DNA of 64,000 nt from JAIEPW01 sp964471915 (GCA_964471915.1 CAYYID010000020.1:1-64000); one strand, 5' to 3'; positions 7,139-17,714 are shown, counted from the stretch's first letter. A program made the numbers and translations. The notes: generated from the sequence alone by a model not told the origin.

Positions 7139-10100
7139 ATGTACGTCGAGCTCCACGCCGCCTCCGCCTTCAGCTTCCTGAACGGAGCCTCCCTCCCCGA
7201 GAACCTCGCCGCCGCCGCGGCGGACCTCGGCATGCCCGCCATGGCCCTGCTCGACCGCGACAACGTCTCCGGCGCCCCTCGCTTCTACATCGAAGCCAGA
7301 AAGCTCGGCTTGAAGGCCCACCTAGGCGCCGAAATCACCGCCGCTAACGGCCGCGTCTACCCGCTGCTCGCCGAGAACCGCACCGGCTACCAGAACCTCT
7401 GCCGCCTGATCACCTCCATGAAGCTGCGCTCCCCCAAGGGCCAAGCCGCGGCCACCGAGGACGAATTCCGCCGCTACGCCCCCGGGCTCATCTGCCTCAC
7501 GAGCGTCCCGGACCGGCGGCACCTCGAAACCCTTCAGGACATCTTCGGCCCGCGCAACGTCTACGCCGAACTCCAGCGGCACGGGCACCGCGACCAGGAG
7601 GCCCGCAACGAGGCCCTGCTGAATGCCGCCCGCGTGCTCAAGATCCCCTTGCTCGCCACCAACGGCGTCCGCTACGCCACCAAGCCCGAACGCGAGCTCT
7701 TCGATGCACTCACCTGCGTCCGCGAGAAGACCACCATCGAGACTGCCGGCCGTCGCCTGGCCCGCAACAGCGAGCAATACCTCAAGTCCGCCCGGCAGAT
7801 GGCCAAGCTCTTCTCCGGGATCCCCGAGGCGGTCGCCAATACGCTGGAGCTATCCGCCCGCCTCGACTTCACGCTCGCGGACCTCGGCTACGAATTCCCT
7901 CGCTACCCCGTGCCGCCCGGCGAGACCATAAACTCGTTCCTGCGTGCCCGCACCGAAGCCGGCGCGCTGCAGCGCTTCCGCCCTCTCCACGAACGCGCGC
8001 GCCGCCAGATCGAGCGTGAACTCGCCCTCATCGAAAAACTCGACCTCGCCGGCTACTTCCTCATCGTTTGGGACCTGGTGGAGTTCTGCCGCGCTCAGGG
8101 GATCCTGGTGCAGGGACGCGGCTCCGCCGCGAACTCCGCCGTCTGCTACGCGCTCGGCATCACCGCGGTGGACCCCGTCAAAATGGAGCTGCTCTTCGAG
8201 CGCTTCCTGTCCGAGGAGCGCGGCGAGTGGCCGGACATCGACCTCGACCTGCCCTCCGGCGACCAGCGCGAAAAAGTCATCCAGCACGTCTACCGGCGCT
8301 ACGGCGAGCGCGGCGCCGCCATGACCGCCAACGTCATCAGCTATCGCGGCCGCTCCGCCGCCCGCGACATCGGCAAGGTGCTGGGCTTCGGCGAGGAGCA
8401 ACTCGCCAAGCTCTCCGCCGTTGCCTCGCGCTGGGGTTTTCAGGATCCGAAGGAAACCGCCGCGACGCGCTTCCGCGACGCCGGACTCGATCCCGAGAAC
8501 CCCCGCGTCCGCAAATTCCTCGAACTCTATTGCTCCGTGCAGACCCTGCCCCGCCACCTCGGCCAACACTCCGGCGGCATGGTCGTCTGCCAGGGCCAGC
8601 TCGACGCCATCGTCCCGCTTGAACCGGCCACCATGCCGAATCGCGTCATTATCCAGTGGGACAAAGAGGATTGCAACGATCTCGGCCTCATCAAAGTGGA
8701 CCTGCTGGGCCTCGGTATGATGGCCGTCCTCGAAGAATGCCTCCTCACGATCCCGCAGCACTACGGCGAGCCCGTGGACCTCGCGCACCTGCCCCCGGAC
8801 GATCCCGCCGTCTACGCCGCGCTCCAAAAGGCCGACACTATCGGCATGTTCCAGGTGGAGAGCCGCGCCCAGATGTCCTGCCTGCCCCGCCTGAAGCCAA
8901 AAGAATTCTACGACATCGTGGTGCAGGTGGCCATCATCCGCCCCGGCCCCATCGTCGGCAAGATGCTGCACCCCTATCTCAAGCGCCGCCAGGGCCTCGA
9001 AAAGGCCGAGTGCCTGCACCCGTCGCTTGAAAGCGTGCTGCGCCGGACGCTCGGCGTCCCGCTGTTCCAGGAGCAATTGCTGCGCATCGCCATGATCGCC
9101 GCGAACTTCACCGGCGGCGAAGCCGAAGAGCTGCGGCGCGCGCTCGGCTTCCGCCGCAGTGAGAAGCGCATGCGCGAAGTGGAGGCCAAGCTCCGCCGCG
9201 GCATGACGGAGAACGGCATCACCGGCGACACGCAGGAGACCATCGTGCAGGCCATCACTTCCTTCGCCCTGTATGGCTTCCCCGAGTCCCACGCCGCCAG
9301 CTTCGCCCTCATCGCCTACGCGAGCGCCTATCTCAAGTGCCACTACCTCGCCGCCTTCACCGCCGCGCTGCTGAACAACCAGCCGATGGGGTTCTACCAT
9401 CCGGCGACCATCGTGAAGGACGCCCAGCGCCACGGGCTGCGCGTCCTGCCCGTGGACGTGAACGTCTCCGCGTACGCCTGCACGGTGGCGTATCCGGATC
9501 TGCGCCTCGGCCTGAACTACGTGCGCGGATTGCGCCAGGAGACCGCGGAGGCGATCGCCGCCGGCCGGCCCTATTCCTCCATCGACGACCTGAAGCGCCG
9601 CGTGCCGCAGTGCAACAAAGAGGGCCTGCGGACGCTCTCCGAGATCGGCGCGCTGAACTTTCTCCGCCCGCGCCCTACGCACCGCCGCGGCGCGCTGTGG
9701 GAGGCCGAGCGCCTGGCGCGCCCCGCCGGTCCGCTGCTCGCGGACCTCGCATCCGCGGCCGCCGAGTCGCCGCTCCGGGCGATGTCTCGCGAGGAACGCA
9801 CCGTCGCCGACTTCGCGGGTACAGGCCTGACCATCGGAGTGCATCCGGTGGGGTTCTACCGCGCGGAACTCGACACGCTGCGCGTGCTGCGCGCCGCCAG
9901 CCTGGCCGGCCGGCGAGACGGCGAGCGGGTCCGCATCGCCGGCTGCGTCATCTGCCGCCAGCGCCCCGGCACCGCCAAAGGCTTTTTGTTTCTGAGCCTG
10001 GAGGACGAAACCGGGATCGCCAACGCCATCGTCACCCCGGACATCTTCGACGCTAATCGCCTCACGCTGGTGACGGCGCCCTATCTGCTGCTTGAAGGGC

Positions 10101-10198
10101 GCCTGCAGAATCAGCAGGGGGCGATCTCCGTGAAAGTGGACCGGGCGGAACCGCTCGCCCTGGGCGCCGCCGCGGCGCCCAGCCACGACTTCCGGTAG
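7139..10198 (+). CDS. dnaE2: Error-prone DNA polymerase DnaE2-type alpha subunit
   Basis: The 1019-residue C-family polymerase has an N-terminal PHP domain beginning MYVELHAASAFSFLNGASLP, where the HxH of DnaE1 is reduced to LHAAS as in DnaE2/ImuC. The polymerase active site WPDIDLDLPSGD (near residue 365) carries the three catalytic Asp. The fingers region QVESRAQMSCLPRLKP and the C-terminal OB fold (near residues 925-1000) are present. DnaE2 acts in damage-induced translesion synthesis, usually with ImuA/ImuB. Neither partner is nearby, although queD is divergent. The ATG at 7139 was chosen over an in-frame ATG 45 bases upstream because it matches the family N-terminus. Confidence 0.93.
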   Translation: MYVELHAASAFSFLNGASLPENLAAAAADLGMPAMALLDRDNVSGAPRFYIEARKLGLKAHLGAEITAANGRVYPLLAENRTGYQNLCRLITSMKLRSPKGQAAATEDEFRRYAPGLICLTSVPDRRHLETLQDIFGPRNVYAELQRHGHRDQEARNEALLNAARVLKIPLLATNGVRYATKPERELFDALTCVREKTTIETAGRRLARNSEQYLKSARQMAKLFSGIPEAVANTLELSARLDFTLADLGYEFPRYPVPPGETINSFLRARTEAGALQRFRPLHERARRQIERELALIEKLDLAGYFLIVWDLVEFCRAQGILVQGRGSAANSAVCYALGITAVDPVKMELLFERFLSEERGEWPDIDLDLPSGDQREKVIQHVYRRYGERGAAMTANVISYRGRSAARDIGKVLGFGEEQLAKLSAVASRWGFQDPKETAATRFRDAGLDPENPRVRKFLELYCSVQTLPRHLGQHSGGMVVCQGQLDAIVPLEPATMPNRVIIQWDKEDCNDLGLIKVDLLGLGMMAVLEECLLTIPQHYGEPVDLAHLPPDDPAVYAALQKADTIGMFQVESRAQMSCLPRLKPKEFYDIVVQVAIIRPGPIVGKMLHPYLKRRQGLEKAECLHPSLESVLRRTLGVPLFQEQLLRIAMIAANFTGGEAEELRRALGFRRSEKRMREVEAKLRRGMTENGITGDTQETIVQAITSFALYGFPESHAASFALIAYASAYLKCHYLAAFTAALLNNQPMGFYHPATIVKDAQRHGLRVLPVDVNVSAYACTVAYPDLRLGLNYVRGLRQETAEAIAAGRPYSSIDDLKRRVPQCNKEGLRTLSEIGALNFLRPRPTHRRGALWEAERLARPAGPLLADLASAAAESPLRAMSREERTVADFAGTGLTIGVHPVGFYRAELDTLRVLRAASLAGRRDGERVRIAGCVICRQRPGTAKGFLFLSLEDETGIANAIVTPDIFDANRLTLVTAPYLLLEGRLQNQQGAISVKVDRAEPLALGAAAAPSHDFR

Positions 10199-10375
10199 CC
10201 GCGGTCATCACCCGCCCGGCGACGCGGAGACGGACCAGGTCCACCGCGCCGCTTGCTTCCGACCCGAATGCGGCCCGGTCCGCTTACCTCCGCTAGCCTC
10301 CCGCCCAGCGCCTCGGAACGGCCTCTCGTTAGGAAGTCATCAGAAATATCGCCCCCGCCAGCGATGCTCGATGCT

Positions 10376-13267
10376 ATGACAATCTTTCGGCTAAGCTGGG
10401 CGCTCGCCTTCCTGGGACTGGGTCTGTCGATCCCCCTGTCGGCACAATCCGTGACTTCTTCGGTTTCGGGCGTGGTTCTGGACCCTTCCGACGCGACCGT
10501 CACCGCCGCCGAAATCGAACTCCGGGATCTCGATACCGGCGCAGTGTTCCGCGCCGTGACGGGTGAGGCGGGCCTGTTCCGGATCCCCGGCCTGCGCCCC
10601 GGGCATTACGCCGCGACGGTCAAGAAGGCGGGCTTTCAGCCATACCGGATCGAGCAACTCGAACTGCTGGCGTCCGCAGATCTGAATCGCACGATCCGGC
10701 TGCAGGTAGCACAGGGTGCGGAGGGAGTGACGGTGGTGGCCAGGGTGACCGACATCGAAAGCGCGGCGGACACCGGCGTACGGGGGGCGGTTTTCTCCCG
10801 TGCCGAAACCAACGACTTGCCGATGATCGCGGCGGGCGTGGGCCGGAACTTCCGGGTGCAGGCGTTCCAGCAGCCGGGGATCGCGTCGCAGGGGTCGGCG
10901 CACGCCCCGTTTAACGTGAACGGCAACCGCAGCTTCGGAACGATGAACGTCATGGTGGACGCTGCCGAGTTCAACAACACGCTCTCCGGAGCGTTGCTCG
11001 GCGCGGGGATCCCGGAGCAGCCGGTTTCGATGGAAACCGTCGAAGGCCTGGAGATGCAGACCACGAACTTCAAAGCGGAGTACGGCCGGGCCTCCGGCAC
11101 CATCATCAACCTGATCACGAAGCGGGGCACGAACCACTGGCGGGGGTCCCTCTACAACTACTGGCAAAATGCGCGGTTCAACGGCCGCAACGCCATGCTG
11201 CTCGAGCGTCCGCCACTGAACTCGAATGCGCCGGGTTTTACGATCGGCGGTCCGGTGTGGAAGAACCGGACCTTCTTCTACGGAGGCTTCGAGATGGCGA
11301 TCCGCGACACTTCCCAGGCCTCGTCGACGATCGTGACGCTCAGCGACGGCCAGCGGGCGCGGGCGGTGGAGTGGATCCGGCCGCTGGCGGCGCAGTTCCC
11401 GCGTCCCAACATCGGAACCAACTTGCAAAGCGCCACCGTGCAGCAGTCGCTGACCGGGCGGCAGATCTTGGGGAAGATCGATCACCTCTGGAACGACAAC
11501 CACCGCGCCGGGTTCCGGTACAGCAAGACCGAGCAGGCCGGCTTCAATCCGGGACGCCTCGCGCCCCAGAGTTTCGATTCGAACAACGGCAACGCGAGCG
11601 CGGTCCTGAACTTCGACTCCACGCTGTCGCCCCGCGCGCTCAATGAGTTCAAGGCGACTTACACGACGTATGACTCGGTCGTCAACCCCAGCTTTCTCGA
11701 ACTCGGCAATCCGGCAGTCAACGGCACCATCGGCAGCCTGGTGGTGACGGGACTCAACGCGATTGCCGGGCCGTTCCGCTTCCCGCGCACCATCCGGACC
11801 CACAATTACAACCTCTCCGACGATTTCAGCTACTCACGCGGCCGGCACAACCTGAAGTTCGGAGGCATCTTCCGCTGGCTCCAGGGCAACACCACCGAGG
11901 ACCGGAACTTCTTCGGTCAAATTGTCTTCGCCAACATCGACAGCTTCCTCGCGGGGCGTCCGCTCAACTACACCCGGTCCTTCGGGAACTCGCGCCTGGA
12001 CTTGCGGGGACGGGAACTCGGCATGTACGCCCAGGACGATTTCAAAGTCACGCGGAACCTGACGTTGAATCTCGGCATGCGGTACGAGTACTACTCCGTG
12101 TTCAACGACCGGTTCGACCGGCTGCCGGAGTTGTACAACGGGGACCGCAACAACTTCGCGCCGCGGTTCGGCTTTGCGTACAACGTGGGGGGGAAGGGCG
12201 AGACGGTAGTCCGCGGCGGTTACGGCTTCTTCTATAACCCGCTGCTGATGAACTTCGTCAACGAAACGCGGTTCGCGCCGCCGCTGGTTTCGAGTTTCGT
12301 GCGGGCTCTGCCGGTGTTCCCGAACTTCCTCGACGGCGCGACACTGCAATCGAACCGGACGCTGGTGTTTCCCAACATCGTGAACCCGTACGTGCAGAGC
12401 TGGAACCTTACCGTGGAGCGGCAGGCGTTCACGCCGAGCGCCGTGGTCAGCCTCGGCTACGTCGGCTCGAAAGGGAGCCGCCTCGCCCGGACGCGGCGGC
12501 CGAACGGCGGCGAGCAGCTTCCTCAGGCCCAGCGGCCGAATCCGAACCAGGGGGTGATCGACCTGCTCGAGACCAGTGCGTCGAGCATCTATCACAGCCT
12601 GCAGGCGAGCTTCCGCGCGCAACTGAGCGGCGGGCTCCTGGTGCGCGCGAACTACACCTGGGCCAAGGCGATCGACGACACGTCGGCGGCGAGCGGTTTT
12701 CTGCCGATCGACGAACGGAACCTGCGGCTGGACCGGGGCGCGGCGGACTTCGATCAGCGGCATCTGTTCACGGCGTCCTCCGTGTACCCGCTGCCCTGGC
12801 TGAAGGCGAACCGCTGGCTGGGCGGCTGGCAGCTCGCCGGTACTTACACGTTCCGCAGCGCCTTGCCGTTCTCGATCCTCTCGAACACGTTCAACCCGGC
12901 CGGAACGCAGAACAACCGTGTCAACGCGCTACCGGGGACCGTCCTCCGGGAGACTGCCGGGAGCCAGTTCCTGCGGCTGGCGCCCGGCGTGACCCCAGCA
13001 TCACTTGCGCCGGCGGCCGGTCTGGCTGGGACGCTGGGGCGCAACACCGAACGGGGCGATGCCTTCTTCGACCTCAGCCTTTCGCTCCAGAAGGCCTTCC
13101 AGGTGACGGAGCGGGTGCGCGCGGAGGCGCGCTTGGAGAGCTTCAACACGCTCAACCACGTGAATTTCGCCTTGCCGGTGAACAATGTTGTGAACCCGCT
13201 GTTCGGGCGCTCGCTCACGGCGCAGGATCCCCGGTCGCTGCAGATCGCCGTGCGCGTGACCTTCTAA
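10376..13267 (+). CDS. TonB-dependent receptor-like outer-membrane protein with carboxypeptidase-regulatory domain
   Basis: The 963-residue protein has a signal peptide (MTIFRLSWALAFLGLGLSIP, cleavage after SAQ) and an Ig-like carboxypeptidase-regulatory domain (GVVLDPSDATV...GLFRIPGLRPGHYAATVKKAGF). A plug-like region containing MVDAAEFN and TKRGTNHWRGSLYNYW follows, then a long beta-barrel ending in Phe (AVRVTF), as expected for BAM-inserted barrels. Acidobacteriota carry dozens of such receptors, thought to import or bind oligosaccharides or other large nutrients. No TonB box was identified. Two ATGs (10364 and 10376) are possible; 10376 best fits the signal peptide. Confidence 0.9.
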   Translation: MTIFRLSWALAFLGLGLSIPLSAQSVTSSVSGVVLDPSDATVTAAEIELRDLDTGAVFRAVTGEAGLFRIPGLRPGHYAATVKKAGFQPYRIEQLELLASADLNRTIRLQVAQGAEGVTVVARVTDIESAADTGVRGAVFSRAETNDLPMIAAGVGRNFRVQAFQQPGIASQGSAHAPFNVNGNRSFGTMNVMVDAAEFNNTLSGALLGAGIPEQPVSMETVEGLEMQTTNFKAEYGRASGTIINLITKRGTNHWRGSLYNYWQNARFNGRNAMLLERPPLNSNAPGFTIGGPVWKNRTFFYGGFEMAIRDTSQASSTIVTLSDGQRARAVEWIRPLAAQFPRPNIGTNLQSATVQQSLTGRQILGKIDHLWNDNHRAGFRYSKTEQAGFNPGRLAPQSFDSNNGNASAVLNFDSTLSPRALNEFKATYTTYDSVVNPSFLELGNPAVNGTIGSLVVTGLNAIAGPFRFPRTIRTHNYNLSDDFSYSRGRHNLKFGGIFRWLQGNTTEDRNFFGQIVFANIDSFLAGRPLNYTRSFGNSRLDLRGRELGMYAQDDFKVTRNLTLNLGMRYEYYSVFNDRFDRLPELYNGDRNNFAPRFGFAYNVGGKGETVVRGGYGFFYNPLLMNFVNETRFAPPLVSSFVRALPVFPNFLDGATLQSNRTLVFPNIVNPYVQSWNLTVERQAFTPSAVVSLGYVGSKGSRLARTRRPNGGEQLPQAQRPNPNQGVIDLLETSASSIYHSLQASFRAQLSGGLLVRANYTWAKAIDDTSAASGFLPIDERNLRLDRGAADFDQRHLFTASSVYPLPWLKANRWLGGWQLAGTYTFRSALPFSILSNTFNPAGTQNNRVNALPGTVLRETAGSQFLRLAPGVTPASLAPAAGLAGTLGRNTERGDAFFDLSLSLQKAFQVTERVRAEARLESFNTLNHVNFALPVNNVVNPLFGRSLTAQDPRSLQIAVRVTF

Positions 13268-13277
13268 CCGCGAAGCT

Positions 13278-14096
13278 CTATGCGTTGAGTCCGCCGCGCC
13301 GGACGCGATCCTCGATCCACGCGATCCCGAAGCGGACCAGGCTCGGGCCATCGAACAGCGCAGAGTCGGCCGCGCCAACCAGACCGCGGGCTCCCTGCCC
13401 GCTCGCCAGGTAATCCCCGGCAATCAGTTCGAAGCAGTTCTCCGGGAGCGCGGAATGCACGGGATCCCCCGTGTCGAACTCCTCGAACGCCACCCACACC
13501 GGACCCTCCGGTCCGGGCATCCGGCGGCGGTAGCGGTGGATCCGCTTGTCCGGAATGTCCGCCCTGTGCTCGGCGTAGTGCAACAGCGTTATCGTGTCGA
13601 GCGGCGCGCCCAGCATCAGGACCTGGCCGCCGCGCTCCAGGATCTTCTCGAAAGGCGAGCCCTCTCCGTAGCCGTACTGGAAGGGATGGTCCCGGGTGAT
13701 CCACTCGGCCAGCGGCCCGATCGCCACCACCCCGGCGTCCGGGTGATCGCTGCGCAGCGCTCCCGGCCAGTTCCGCAGCGTCTCATGCAGCACGCCGTGG
13801 TCCCGCGCCGCCGGCGCGATGCGCTTGTCGAACACCGGCACTTCGTCGGTGTCTTCGTCCTCGTAGAACGGCTCGAAGTCCACGTACGCGGCCAGCGTCC
13901 CGCCCTGGCCGATCGCGTCGCATAGCGCCTGGACGATGGTATTCACCCCGCCGCGTGCGGCGCCCACGGCGCGGACGCTCGCATGGACCATCAACACGCC
14001 GTCCCGCGGCACGCCGAGGCGAACCAGGTCCGCGTGCAGCGCGGAACGGGTCGCCACGCCGGAAAGTCTGCGGTCCGTGCCGGGCATGGTCAGCAT
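13278..14096 (-). CDS. Aminoglycoside N(3)-acetyltransferase family protein
   Basis: The 272-residue protein belongs to the antibiotic N-acetyltransferase family (AAC(3)-type, acetyl-CoA dependent). It shows the early VLMVHASVRAVG segment, the RSDHPDAGVVAIGP region, and the hallmark stretch YGEGSPFEKILERGG followed by LMLGAPLDTITLLHYAEHRA. Known members acetylate the 3-amino group of aminoglycosides; others act on unrelated amines, so resistance cannot be assumed. The gene lies 29 bases behind the minus-strand receptor on the same strand and may be co-transcribed with it. An ATG at 14087 is an alternative start. Confidence 0.88.
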   Translation of the reverse strand: MLTMPGTDRRLSGVATRSALHADLVRLGVPRDGVLMVHASVRAVGAARGGVNTIVQALCDAIGQGGTLAAYVDFEPFYEDEDTDEVPVFDKRIAPAARDHGVLHETLRNWPGALRSDHPDAGVVAIGPLAEWITRDHPFQYGYGEGSPFEKILERGGQVLMLGAPLDTITLLHYAEHRADIPDKRIHRYRRRMPGPEGPVWVAFEEFDTGDPVHSALPENCFELIAGDYLASGQGARGLVGAADSALFDGPSLVRFGIAWIEDRVRRGGLNA

Positions 14097-14125
14097 TACA
14101 GCACGGCGGAACAGGCCCGTAGCGC

Positions 14126-17100
14126 TTAGAAGGCCAGCTTCAAGGCGAACTGCATGATCCGCGGGTTCACCACCGTGGTCAGGATCCGCCCGAACGATGC
14201 CGCGTTCACCTGCAGATTCGGATTGGCGAAGTTGGCATGATTCAACACGTTGAACGCCTCGGCGCGGAACTCTAGCCGGTAGCGGTCCGCGAACAGCGGA
14301 AACCGCTTGCTCACCGAAAAGTCGATGTTCGCCTGGCCCGGACCCCGCACAATGCCGATGCCCGCGTTGCCGAACGTCGTGGCGCGGCCGTCGTCGCCGA
14401 CGATCGGGAAAGCGTTCGGGAAGCAGCTCCGGTTGAAGTACGTGTTCAGGTTGTTGCGGATCGCGCCCGAGGTGGTCAACTGCGGGTGCGTGCAGCCCGG
14501 CGCGATCTGCGCCCGGTCGGTCGTGATCCCGTAGACGTTCGTCGCGTTGGTCTGCGTCACGGTCAGGCGCTGGCCGGCCTGAACCGTCGTCACCGTCCCG
14601 AGCTGCCAGCCGCCCAGAACCTGGCCCGCGAAGGACCGGCTGTTCGTGGGACCCGGCAGCGCGTATACCGCGCTCAGTACGAACCGCTGGTCCCGCACGA
14701 ACGCGTCCGGACCGTAGCGCTGGCTCGGATTGTTCTGGTCTCCTGTGGCATTGCCGCCGTTGCCGCCGTTCGAGGCGAACGAATCCGTCGACATCAGCCG
14801 CGAGAACGTGTATGACGCCAGGAACTGCAGCCCCCGGCTGAAGCGCTTTTCCAGGCTGACTTCCAGCGCATTGAACCAGGCCGCGCCCGAGGGTTCGATC
14901 ACCGTCATGGCGTTCGACGTGAAGCCCTGGTAAGGGACGCGCAGCGGGATGTTCGCCACCGTGTTCGTGGTGGCGCCGCGGATCGGGTTCGTGGGGCTCG
15001 CGATCAGCGCCTGGTTGATCGACCGCGTCCGCAGCAGGTGCGTGTTGCGGGAGCCGACATACGATACGTCGAGCACCAGGTCCTTCGCCACCTGGGTCTG
15101 CAGGCCCAGGCTGTAGCGTTGCAGCGTCGGCGGACGCAGGCGCATGTCGATAATCGTCAGCGACCGCGCCGTGGTGGGCGAATACAGCGGGAACACCGGC
15201 AGTTCCACCGCCGCCGGGAACGGATTCGCGAACGTCAGGGACGCCGCCGCCGCGCCCGCCAAGTTGTTCAACTGCGCGAAGGGAGGCGCCGTCAGCAATT
15301 GGATGAACGGCTGCCCCGTGGTCCGCTGGCGGTACACGCCGTAGCCGCCGCGCAGCACCATGCGGTCGAGCTTCGGCAACTGATAAGCGAACCCGAAGCG
15401 CGGGCTCCACGTGTTCTGCCCGCCGATCCGCAGCCCCGTGTCGCTCTCCAGTTTGGTGACGCCCTCGGGCAGCGTGCCCCGGAAGTTCGAGGGCGCCGTG
15501 TACCCGGCCCGCGTACCGGCCGCCGGCGGATTCGGGTTGGCCAGAGTGTAGTCGAAGTTGCCGTTCCGGCCCAGCGTGTCGCTGAGGTTGCCGAAGCGCT
15601 CATACCGGAAGCCGATATTCAGCGTCAGGCGGCGTGTCACCTTGAAATCGTCCTGGATGAAGAGGCTGCTGCCCCACAGCCGGAAGCCGCGGTCGAACTG
15701 CCCGGGCAGATCGATGGATTGGAAGATGTTGCCGGCCTGGCCCAACAGCATGTCGGGGAAGCCCAGGAAGATCAGGCCCGCCAGGTAGTGGAACTGCTGC
15801 TGGTTGTTGTGGGTCCGCTCGATGCCGCCGCCCATCCGCAGCACGTGCTTGCCCAGCGTGTAGGACACCGTGTCCTGAAAGATATAGTGGTTCTGGATGT
15901 TGCGCAGGGACTGCCCGTTGCCGCCCAGCGTGAGCGCGCCGTTGATCAGGATCTGCGGGATGTTGTTGTCGTAGGGCGGCGCGTTGACTCCGATATCGGA
16001 GTACTTCATCGGCTTGGACTGGTTGGTGAACGCGTTCTGGCGGTGGAAGCCAACGATGAGTTCGTTCACCAGGCGCGGCGTCGCGATGAAGGTGTGCGTG
16101 ATGTTCGTGTTGTAGAACCGCTGCGGATTCAGCACCGGCCAGCCCGGCGCCGTGGGTCCGCCGAGGTTGGCCGGCGGCAGCGTGGTGGCCTGGTCGCTGC
16201 GCGCGGTGAAGAAGCGGTAGGCCAGGCGATGCCGCGCCGTCGGGACATAGTCCGCATTCGCCATGAACTGGTTCTCGTCGAACGAGCACGGCAGGCTGTA
16301 GATCGACGAACCCCGCACCGCGAACGGCTGCGACGGATCCACCCGCTGCGGCGACGGAATCGCGTACTGGCCGTTCGGCAGCTTGTAGTTCAGCAGCGCG
16401 AACGCCTGCGCGCTGATGTTCGACCCGTCGGCGGCGATCGCCGGGCCGGCGCTGCCGCGCTGTCCGGCAAAGAGCTGGCCCAGGGCCGCCCGGGACCGGT
16501 TGTCGGTCAGCGCCGGCATCACGAAACTCGACGAGCAGGACGTGCTCACGCCGTTCCGCTGCCGCGTGCCCTGGTAGGAGCCGAAGGCGAACAGCTTGTC
16601 CTTCACGATCGGCCCGCCCACCGTGCCGCCGAACTGATTCTGCCGCAGCAGCGGCCGCCGCTGGCCGCCGCGGTTGAAGAAGAAGTCGTTCGCGTTCAGC
16701 TTCTCATTGCGGAAGAACTCGAACAGCGAGGCGTGCAGCGTGTTGCTGCCGCCCTTCGTCAGGACATTGATGTTCGCCCCGGCGTTGCGGCCGTAGCTCG
16801 CGTCGTAGTGTTGCGTCTGGACCCGGAACTCCTGGATCGTGTCCGGGTTGGGGATCGCGACGCCGCCGCTGAACGTCCCGCTGTTCTGGATGTCGTTCGT
16901 GCCCACGCCGTCCATCTGGTAGTTGTTGTCCTTCACCGACGCGCCGCCGGTGGAAAAATTGCTCATGCCGCCGTTGCCGCGGCCCAGGTCCGTCGCGTTA
17001 TTGACCTCCGCCGACACCCCGGGGTTCAGCGCGATGATCTGCGTGAAGTTGCGGGCCGCCAGCGGCAACTCCACCACCATCCGCTCGCCGGTCACCCGGC

Positions 17101-17497
17101 CCAGCGAACTGGACGTCGTTTGCAATTGCTCAGCGTCGGCAGTGATGGTGATCCGCTCGTTCACGGCGCCGACGTCCAGCCGCGCGTTGAGCTTTTCGGT
17201 CTCGGTGACGTTCACCTCCACCGCCGGGAAAGTCAGGCCCTTGAAGCCGGCCTTGGAGACCTCCACGCGATACGTGCCCGGAGGGAGCAGGGAGAGGAGG
17301 TACGCGCCACCGGCCCCGGAAGTCGTGTTGCGGGTCTCGCCGGTGCGGGTGTTTGTGGCTTTCACCTCCGCGGCCGGAACCACCGCGCCCGCGGGGTCGG
17401 TCACCAGGCCCGTGATGGCTCCGGTGCCGCCGGTTTGGGCCATCAGGCCGGCCGCCGCGAGCGAAAGCCACGCCAGCCAAATAGAAGTGCGAACCAT
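14126..17497 (-). CDS. TonB-dependent receptor-like outer-membrane protein with carboxypeptidase-regulatory domain
   Basis: This 1123-residue paralog has the same architecture as the receptor at 10376-13267. A signal peptide (MVRTSIWLAWLSLAAAGLMA) precedes a regulatory Ig-like domain (GAITGLVTDPAGAVVPAAEV...YRVEVSKAGFKG). A plug with YQMDGVGTNDIQN and NVLTKGGSNTLHASLFEFFR follows, then a long barrel ending in Phe (FALKLAF). The start at 17497 is supported by AAAGGGG seven bases upstream. The two receptors lie tail to tail with the AAC(3)-like gene between them. The cargo is unknown. Confidence 0.9.
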   Translation of the reverse strand: MVRTSIWLAWLSLAAAGLMAQTGGTGAITGLVTDPAGAVVPAAEVKATNTRTGETRNTTSGAGGAYLLSLLPPGTYRVEVSKAGFKGLTFPAVEVNVTETEKLNARLDVGAVNERITITADAEQLQTTSSSLGRVTGERMVVELPLAARNFTQIIALNPGVSAEVNNATDLGRGNGGMSNFSTGGASVKDNNYQMDGVGTNDIQNSGTFSGGVAIPNPDTIQEFRVQTQHYDASYGRNAGANINVLTKGGSNTLHASLFEFFRNEKLNANDFFFNRGGQRRPLLRQNQFGGTVGGPIVKDKLFAFGSYQGTRQRNGVSTSCSSSFVMPALTDNRSRAALGQLFAGQRGSAGPAIAADGSNISAQAFALLNYKLPNGQYAIPSPQRVDPSQPFAVRGSSIYSLPCSFDENQFMANADYVPTARHRLAYRFFTARSDQATTLPPANLGGPTAPGWPVLNPQRFYNTNITHTFIATPRLVNELIVGFHRQNAFTNQSKPMKYSDIGVNAPPYDNNIPQILINGALTLGGNGQSLRNIQNHYIFQDTVSYTLGKHVLRMGGGIERTHNNQQQFHYLAGLIFLGFPDMLLGQAGNIFQSIDLPGQFDRGFRLWGSSLFIQDDFKVTRRLTLNIGFRYERFGNLSDTLGRNGNFDYTLANPNPPAAGTRAGYTAPSNFRGTLPEGVTKLESDTGLRIGGQNTWSPRFGFAYQLPKLDRMVLRGGYGVYRQRTTGQPFIQLLTAPPFAQLNNLAGAAAASLTFANPFPAAVELPVFPLYSPTTARSLTIIDMRLRPPTLQRYSLGLQTQVAKDLVLDVSYVGSRNTHLLRTRSINQALIASPTNPIRGATTNTVANIPLRVPYQGFTSNAMTVIEPSGAAWFNALEVSLEKRFSRGLQFLASYTFSRLMSTDSFASNGGNGGNATGDQNNPSQRYGPDAFVRDQRFVLSAVYALPGPTNSRSFAGQVLGGWQLGTVTTVQAGQRLTVTQTNATNVYGITTDRAQIAPGCTHPQLTTSGAIRNNLNTYFNRSCFPNAFPIVGDDGRATTFGNAGIGIVRGPGQANIDFSVSKRFPLFADRYRLEFRAEAFNVLNHANFANPNLQVNAASFGRILTTVVNPRIMQFALKLAF

Positions 17498-17714
17498 GCG
17501 GACCCCTTTCGATGTAAAGAACACCGTGCCAAGACGGTTTGTGCAAGGGCGCACTCCAGGGGTCCAAGGTTACAGTGGGCGGCTATTCTCTGCTTGCCGG
17601 CACGCGAGTGTGGCCGTCCGCCACTCAGAGAGCGCACCACCGCGCAGGGGTGGGTCTCCCGCCTCATTGTGGCGCCCATCGCCGCGGCCAGGTTACCGCG
17701 GTCAGCTTCCCAAG

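Noticed and set aside
17498..17714. The 217-base gap between the minus-strand receptor and the SurA-N-like gene
   Set aside because: I searched it for small genes, hairpins and promoters and saw nothing convincing beyond the receptor's ribosome binding site.
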